From an uncultured Acidimicrobiales bacterium (GTDB lineage Bacteria > Actinomycetota > Acidimicrobiia > Acidimicrobiales > CALAML01): DNA of 64,000 bases. The translations under genes were made by a program, and so were the position numbers. Shown here piece after piece: positions 59,156-64,000 of the stretch. The notes beneath the pieces are model-generated. The model worked only from the letters and a program-made list of their open reading frames with translations, was not told the DNA's origin and did not search any database. The stretch lies in assembly GCA_937925845.1 (NCBI GenBank), contig CALAML010000040.1:1-64000 (forward strand). The letters are read 5' to 3'. Every line of letters starts with the position of its first letter. Position 1 is the stretch's first letter.

Positions 59156-60364
59156 TTAACCGCGGGTGAAGGCTGGGCTGTCGTTTTCGGGGATGGTGTC
59201 GATCGGGGTTTGGACTTCGCCTAGGGTTGGGCCGACCTCGGCGGCCAGTGGCGCCAGCTTGTCGAGATCGAAGCCGTAGACGCCAGCGGCGTTTTCCGAC
59301 AGCAGCTTGCGCAGGTCGATGTCGCTGTAGGTGTTGAAACTGTTGGCGATGGCCTCTCGGGAATGGGGCGAGCAGCCTTCGTCGTGGGGGTAGTCGCTGC
59401 CCCACATCACCCGGTCAACACCGAGTTCAGCGATGGCCAGACCATCTGACGGAGCCGGGAAGCTGGCGCCGACCCAGCAGTTGTTGTGGAAGTAGTGCGA
59501 CGGCTTCTGGGGCAGAAACTCGTCGACCTTAAACTCGAGTTCACCGACTTTGCCGGTGCGCTTGGCCTGCTCCCAGAAGGTGTCCATCCGGTCCAGCGCG
59601 GCCGGCAGCCAGGCCACCCCCTGCTCGGTCATCACAAACTTGAGGTTCGGGAATCGGTCGAAGACGCCGGTGAGGATCAGGTGCCAGATGCTCCGGTTGG
59701 AAAAGAACGGCACCTCCATCAGCATTAGGAAGGGCACCGCCATCGTTCGGCCATAGGAGGGGAGTCCACCACCGCCATGTTGGGTGACCACCAGGTCGAG
59801 ATCGGCACACACCTCCCAGAGTCGGTCGTATTCGCCGGTGAAGAAACCAGGGAGATCGGCGTCGGGCGGGATGGCCGGGATCATCAAGCTGGTGAAGCCG
59901 GCCTCGGCGGCCCACTTGGCCTCTTCGATGGCGTCGTCGAGGTCGTTGAGGAACACCTGAGCCAAGCCGCGGCGACGATCGGGCTGCTCGGCTATGAAGT
60001 CCACCATCCAACGGTTGTGGGCCCGAATTCCGGCCATGCGTTTTTCGTAGCTGCGCTCACTCGGCGGCCGGGCGATCAACTGGCCGGTCGGGAAGAAGGG
60101 CGGGATGGTGTTGGGGAACAGGACCTCGCCAACGATGCCCTCGGCGAGCTGTTCAGTGTCGCGGCGCTCGGTGTCCCAGCTGCGGGTCTTCTTCTCGCTG
60201 TTGAGGTCGGCGAACGGATTGGCGTACTTCTCGGCCCAGGCGTCGAACTCGTCGTGCCACTCCGAAGCCAGATAATCCCGGTAGACCTGCTTTGGGGCGC
60301 CGCAATGGCTGTCAGCGGTGATGACGGTCAGGCGCTCATCGGCTGCGGTCTGGGTGTCGGTCAT
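59156..60364 (-). CDS. amidohydrolase family 2 protein
   Basis: TIM-barrel amidohydrolase: VITADSHCGAPKQVYRDYL opens the domain, DLVVTQHGGGGLPSYGR and FVMTEQGVAWLPAALDRMD follow, and VMWGSDYPHDEGCSPHS carries the active-site Asp. ATG 60364 (MTDTQTAADE) gives 402 aa; the track start at 60439 adds 25 residues. First in an operon with VOC and PhyH-like genes, suggesting a catabolic trio for an unknown aromatic or cyclic substrate. Confidence 0.85.
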   Translation of the reverse strand: MTDTQTAADERLTVITADSHCGAPKQVYRDYLASEWHDEFDAWAEKYANPFADLNSEKKTRSWDTERRDTEQLAEGIVGEVLFPNTIPPFFPTGQLIARPPSERSYEKRMAGIRAHNRWMVDFIAEQPDRRRGLAQVFLNDLDDAIEEAKWAAEAGFTSLMIPAIPPDADLPGFFTGEYDRLWEVCADLDLVVTQHGGGGLPSYGRTMAVPFLMLMEVPFFSNRSIWHLILTGVFDRFPNLKFVMTEQGVAWLPAALDRMDTFWEQAKRTGKVGELEFKVDEFLPQKPSHYFHNNCWVGASFPAPSDGLAIAELGVDRVMWGSDYPHDEGCSPHSREAIANSFNTYSDIDLRKLLSENAAGVYGFDLDKLAPLAAEVGPTLGEVQTPIDTIPENDSPAFTRG

Positions 60365-60518
60365 GGTGGTGCCCTTTTTTTGGGTGTGGTCCGGCCCTGC
60401 GGTGTCACACACTGCTCCAATACTCAGCGCCCTCATCATGCCACGAATCGACGGCGCTGCCTCAAGCCCTAAGGCTCTTGGAGAACGACTCCGCCTGCCC
60501 GACTGGCTGGCCGGCCGG

Positions 60519-60561
60519 GAACCGGGTCTATCCAGGGTCTGACCCCGATCGCGCCCGGTTT
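60519..60561. repeat. GTCTGAC-core repeat, copy 1
   Basis: GAACCGGG...GGGTCTGACCC...CGATCGCGCCCGGTTT. It shares its layout with copy 2 at 60621 (GAACCGG ends and GCGCCCGGTT). Confidence 0.6.
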
Positions 60562-60620
60562 GGAGGCGGGTGCGGTGCCGGCTGGATGGGAGGTTGGTTG
60601 ATCTGGCGGGGGTTTTGGTG

Positions 60621-60663
60621 GAACCGGTTCCGTTCGGGGTCAGACCCCGCTCGCGCCCGGTTC
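60621..60663. repeat. GTCAGAC-core repeat, copy 2
   Basis: GAACCGG and CCGGTTC ends flank the palindrome CGGGGTCAGACCCCG. Two copies 102 bases apart fill the space between the amidohydrolase and the DUF3152 gene. Confidence 0.6.
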
Positions 60664-60676
60664 TGGCCAGCTTCGG

Positions 60677-61693
60677 CTACTGCGGTTCGCCGACGTTGGT
60701 GGGGCGGGGGTCGGGACCCCAGGCCGGGATCGGGGCGTACACCACCGGACGGCGGGCAGCGAGCGCGATCTCCCAATCGCGGGGCCAGGCGTTGCCGGTA
60801 CAGCCAGCCAGGCCGCCGGTCTGTTGCTCCATCACCGCGGCGGCTGCACCCGGAAACGGGCACCGTGGCACGGGGTGGCGCTGGCCGATCAGGTGGCCAA
60901 CCTCGTGGTTGACCAGGTAGCCGCGATAGTCAGCCAGCTCCGCATCCCAGTGGTCGACCGCAGAGCGCCACCGGCTGGCGTTAAGGGCAACGATCGGGCC
61001 GTTCTGGCAGCTGGCGAAGCTTCCGGTCCGCAGCGGCAGACAAAGCTGATCGACCTCCGGCCCCTCGGCCAGGATGACCTGATAGGTGGCGGTGTCGTCG
61101 GCAACAAAGGTGAAGCCGGCCCGAGGCCAGCTCCTCGGATCGTTGAGGATCGCCATCATCGTTTGGGCCAGATCAGCCGAGGCGAAGTCGTCCACCCGGG
61201 ACTCGATGCGTATCCGAACCTCCTGCGGGCTCCCATCCGGACCGGGTTGGCCGAGATCAAACATCGGTGTGCCGTCGGGCAAGGTCTCCACCACGGTTGG
61301 CTGCGGAGCAGCAAGCTGTTCCTCCGTGACCGGCGGAACAGAGGTTGTGGTGGTGGTCGTCGTCGTTGTCGTGGTGGTGGAGGAGGACGAAGTGGTGGTG
61401 CTCGACGTTGTCGCCGCGGTTGTCGAAGTCGTTGACGGCGATGACGTGGAGGTGGTCGAGGATGTCGACGGAGCGTCGGCGTCGTCATTCGAATCACCAT
61501 CGGCGTCGGCGTCGGCTTCGGACCCATCGAGGTTGGGCTGATCCGCTCCCGATGCGTCATCGGTGGCGTCGCCGCAGGCCGCCAGGAGGAACAGCGAGGC
61601 GACGAGCACCGCCAAGAGGGCCAGCGAGTCATAGGCGGTGCTCGGCTTCGAAGAATTGGTGGTGGGGAGATGCCAAAAAGGCCGCATGCTCAC
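60677..61693 (-). CDS. DUF3152 lipoprotein, putative zinc metalloprotease-like
   Basis: 338 aa. A signal peptide ends in LLAACG, a lipobox, so it is anchored outside the membrane. Residues about 50-115 are a Ser/Thr tract (long runs of Thr). The C-terminal domain has VNHEVGHLIGQRH, an HExxH-like zinc motif, and CPFPGAAAAVMEQQTGGLAGC; this matches DUF3152. Its substrate is unknown. The start at 61693 or the second Met (61687) are both plausible. Confidence 0.85.
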   Translation of the reverse strand: MSMRPFWHLPTTNSSKPSTAYDSLALLAVLVASLFLLAACGDATDDASGADQPNLDGSEADADADGDSNDDADAPSTSSTTSTSSPSTTSTTAATTSSTTTSSSSTTTTTTTTTTTTSVPPVTEEQLAAPQPTVVETLPDGTPMFDLGQPGPDGSPQEVRIRIESRVDDFASADLAQTMMAILNDPRSWPRAGFTFVADDTATYQVILAEGPEVDQLCLPLRTGSFASCQNGPIVALNASRWRSAVDHWDAELADYRGYLVNHEVGHLIGQRHPVPRCPFPGAAAAVMEQQTGGLAGCTGNAWPRDWEIALAARRPVVYAPIPAWGPDPRPTNVGEPQ

Positions 61694-61799
61694 GAAACGC
61701 TCGCCTCATCATCGGGGGACTCCACAGAGTACTGAGCTGCCCGTGCATCCCGAAGTCGCCCAGCGACTCGAGTGCAACCGAGCGACAACGCGCCACCAG

Positions 61800-61850
61800 A
61801 AAAGTTGGGGGTTTCCCGGGTCAGACGCCCAAAGCCGCCAACTGTTGTTG
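61800..61850. repeat. AAAGTTGGGGG hairpin element
   Basis: AAAAGTTGGGGG...CGCCAACTGTTG with inner GGGTCAGACGCCC. It lies between divergent DUF3152 and fasciclin genes. Related to 2583 and 55646. Confidence 0.5.
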
Positions 61851-61960
61851 GCTGAATTGGCGGTGCGAAAGATGCATTTTCGGATTTCTTTCATCCGGGT
61901 TTCGAATAGGTCCGTAGACCCTGCACCCACAACCCCAACCCCGAGATTGGATCCCCTGCC

Positions 61961-62566
61961 ATGAAAAAGTTCATCGCAATCTTCACCGCTTTGTGTGTCG
62001 CCCTCACCTTGTCCGCCGTCGCTTCGGCCAGCGGCAACAACAACAATCGCAACCGCACCATCACCGACTTTGTCGTTGCCAAGGGCGGCGACTTCGACAA
62101 CCACCCGGGCGACTACGACATTCTCAAGACCGCAGTGGTCACCGCTGGTTTGGCTGACACCCTCGCCAACGCGGAGGCTGACTTCACCCTCTTTGCCCCG
62201 AGTGACAGGGCCTTTATGAAGCTGGCCAGGGATCTCGGTTTCCAGGGCAACAGCGAAGCCGCAGCCTGGAACTTCTTGGTGACCCAGCTCACCGCCCTCG
62301 GCGATGGTGACCCGATCCCGGTCCTCACCAACGTGCTCCTCTATCACGTGGCCCCTGAGGCCATCTACCTCGATGCCCTCTTCTTCGACACCGATACCGT
62401 TGCCACCGCCCTCGACGGCGCCTCGCTCACCAGCAACCGCTCGCGGTTGGTCGACGCCGATCCCGATCTTGTCGACGCCAAGGTGCTCTACCGTCGCTCC
62501 AACATCCCGATGCGCAACGGTGTGGTGCACGGCATCGACCGGGTCATGATCCCGCTCGACCTCTAG
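61961..62566 (+). CDS. secreted fasciclin-domain protein
   Basis: 201 aa with a clear signal peptide (MKKFIAIFTALCVALTLSAVASA) and one FAS1 (fasciclin/beta-Ig-h3) domain: TLFAPSDRAFMKL, NVLLYHVAPEAIYLDAL and GVVHGIDRVMIP. These adhesion-type domains are exported to the cell surface. Asn-rich linker after the signal peptide (NNNNRNR). Single gene. Confidence 0.86.
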   Translation: MKKFIAIFTALCVALTLSAVASASGNNNNRNRTITDFVVAKGGDFDNHPGDYDILKTAVVTAGLADTLANAEADFTLFAPSDRAFMKLARDLGFQGNSEAAAWNFLVTQLTALGDGDPIPVLTNVLLYHVAPEAIYLDALFFDTDTVATALDGASLTSNRSRLVDADPDLVDAKVLYRRSNIPMRNGVVHGIDRVMIPLDL

Positions 62567-62719
62567 AGAAAAACTTCTCCGCCCGCTGAGGTAACCCCGC
62601 CGCTCGGGGTCCCGTTTACGCAACGGTGGCGATCTCAGCACCAGGCTCGGCCCGTCCTTCCGGGGGCGGGTCGAGTCGCGTACGTCCGCCGTTGTGCTGA
62701 TCGGTTAGCGTCGCGGCCG

Positions 62720-64000
62720 ATGTCTCCCGCCCCAAGCTCCGCCGACACCGATGCCGACAACGACGAAGTCTCCAACCGTCATGCCGCCAACGACGTAGTT
62801 TCCAACAATCACGCCGCCATTGATATCGGCACCAACTCCTTCCACCTGCTGGTGGCCGAGGTGGGTGACAGCGGCGAGTTCAGCGTCCTCACCACCGAGA
62901 AAGAAACGGTGCGACTCGGCGACAGCCCGGGTGACATCCGCGAGCTGACGCCGGACGCCATCGACCGGGGTGTTGCCGCCCTCGATCGGTTCAAAGCCAT
63001 CGCCGACAGCTTCGACGCTCAGGTGTACGCCGTTGCCACCAGCGCCGTGCGTGAGGCCGACAACGGCGCCGACTTTGTGCGGCGCGTGGAAATCGAAGCC
63101 GGTATCCGCATCGATGTCATCTCCGGCACGGAGGAAGCCCGGCTGATCCACCTCGGCATCCTTCAGGCTCTGCCGGTCTTTGACCAGCAGCTCTTGATGG
63201 TCGATATCGGCGGTGGCAGCACCGAGTTTCTCGTCGGCCGCTCCGGGCGCCGAATGGAAGCCCGAAGCCTACGGATCGGTCACCTCCGGCTCACCAACCG
63301 CTTCTTCCCCGGCGGGGTGGTGGAGAAAGGCTCGGTAGCGGCCTGTCGCGAGTACGTGCGCGCCTTCCTGGTGCCGGCGATCAACGCCATGGCGCCCCTC
63401 GGCCACGACGTGGCGGTGGGGTCCTCCGGCACCGCAGAAGCGCTGGGCGACATGATCCGGCTTCGCACCCACGGGGAAGCGGTCGGGGCTGGCCTCGACA
63501 CGGTGATCACTGGACAAGGCCTGGACGGGGTGCTGGAGGAACTTGTCGCCTGGCCGAACCCGGCCGAGCGAGCCAAAAACGTTGACGGCCTCAGCAAGAA
63601 GCGGGCCGACGTGATCGTCGGTGGAGCCATCCTGCTGAGCGAGATCTTCACCGCCTTCGGGATTGAGTCCATGGTTACCAGCCCTTACGCGCTTCGCGAG
63701 GGGGTTCTGCTCGATCGCACCCTCGGGCTCGAATCGGGCAAGGAACGATTGGCCGACCTGCGCCGCCTCTCGGTTCTGGAGATGGCCGAAGCCTTCGAAG
63801 AAGACGTCACCCACGTACAGCAGGCCACCCGATTGGCCCTTGCCATCTTTGATCAGCTGCAGGACCGGCACGGCCTCGGCATCGAGGACCGTCAGCTGCT
63901 TGAGGCAGCCGGACTCCTCCACAACGTGGGCCTCTTCGTATCGCACGCGGCCCACCACCATCACAGCGAATACATCATTCGCAACAGCGACCGCATCGCC
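62720..64000 (+). CDS. ppx: Ppx/GppA family exopolyphosphatase (3' truncated)
   Basis: Not in the ORF track because it runs off the window. Reading from ATG 62720 gives HAAIDIGTNSFHLLVAEVG, DVISGTEEARLIHLGIL and LMVDIGGGSTEFLVGRSG, the Ppx/GppA actin-like ATPase motifs. After the phosphatase core comes an HD-type region (AGLLHNVGLFVSHAAHHHHSEYI), as in the long class of exopolyphosphatases. 427 residues lie in the window and the frame stays open to its end. The N-terminal 33 residues contain a 30-base near-exact tandem duplication. Confidence 0.9.
   Translation, partial: MSPAPSSADTDADNDEVSNRHAANDVVSNNHAAIDIGTNSFHLLVAEVGDSGEFSVLTTEKETVRLGDSPGDIRELTPDAIDRGVAALDRFKAIADSFDAQVYAVATSAVREADNGADFVRRVEIEAGIRIDVISGTEEARLIHLGILQALPVFDQQLLMVDIGGGSTEFLVGRSGRRMEARSLRIGHLRLTNRFFPGGVVEKGSVAACREYVRAFLVPAINAMAPLGHDVAVGSSGTAEALGDMIRLRTHGEAVGAGLDTVITGQGLDGVLEELVAWPNPAERAKNVDGLSKKRADVIVGGAILLSEIFTAFGIESMVTSPYALREGVLLDRTLGLESGKERLADLRRLSVLEMAEAFEEDVTHVQQATRLALAIFDQLQDRHGLGIEDRQLLEAAGLLHNVGLFVSHAAHHHHSEYIIRNSDRIA

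Overview
The window looks like chromosomal DNA of a high-GC actinobacterium, most probably from the class Acidimicrobiia or a relative. This is inferred from the GC-rich codon use, the many F420-dependent (LLM and Ddn-type) oxidoreductases, the acyl-CoA dehydrogenase, CoA-transferase and MaoC clusters, the septum-formation-type secreted protein, and the absence of phage or transposon genes. No rRNA, tRNA, insertion sequence or CRISPR array was found.

Layout. 1-2.6 kb: a thiamine/iron-type ABC permease (5' truncated) and its ATPase. 2.6-3.6 kb: a GDP-L-fucose synthase. 3.7-8.6 kb: a minus-strand lipid or acyl-CoA catabolic cluster (acyl-CoA dehydrogenase, double-hotdog MaoC, CaiB/BaiF CoA-transferase, acyl-CoA dehydrogenase). 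8.7-12.7 kb: 2OG-Fe(II) oxygenase, TspO, type-B carboxylesterase, PaaI thioesterase. 12.8-17.4 kb: FkbM methyltransferase, formylglycine sulfatase, Fic protein. 17.6-26.7 kb: N-acyl-amino-acid deacylase, a metallo-beta-lactamase-like protein, three SDRs, two LLM oxidoreductases, a cupin and an amidohydrolase. 27.4-29.8 kb: a two-component system and a secreted septum-formation-family protein. 30.0-31.0 kb: a Ddn-type reductase and a HesB/IscA-like gene. 31.0-34.3 kb: a P450-LLM-LLM operon. 34.5-40.4 kb: YaaA, a small zinc-ribbon protein, an MpaB/DUF2236 oxygenase, a YeiH-type exporter with a divergent LysR regulator, and selenophosphate synthase. 40.5-47.3 kb: membrane and secreted proteins of unknown function and a TylF-type methyltransferase. 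47.4-55.6 kb: two acyl-CoA dehydrogenases and an AtuA plus acyl-CoA carboxylase operon resembling acyclic-terpene utilisation. 55.7-64 kb: a tandem ACT regulator, EEP-family membrane protein, phytanoyl-CoA dioxygenase, VOC protein, amidohydrolase, DUF3152 lipoprotein, fasciclin protein and a Ppx/GppA phosphatase truncated by the window end.

The most notable result is that two genes are split in the ORF track by in-frame UGA codons that look like selenocysteine codons. One is selD itself (UGA at 39405-39407, in the active-site motif). The other is a HesB/IscA-like protein (UGA at 30727-30729, at the position of the conserved cluster-binding Cys). Each UGA is followed closely by a hairpin consistent with a bacterial SECIS. 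The organism therefore probably decodes UGA as Sec, with selA, selB and selC elsewhere.

A second layer is a set of intergenic structured repeats: an AATGTCGG/CCGACATT hairpin family (dispersed copies plus a 61-bp unit in triplicate), palindromes with a GTCAGAC core, larger hairpins beginning AAAGTTGGGG, and GGTGAA-N5-TTCACC dyads that look like operators. Gene functions are assigned from remembered family motifs; no database search was possible.
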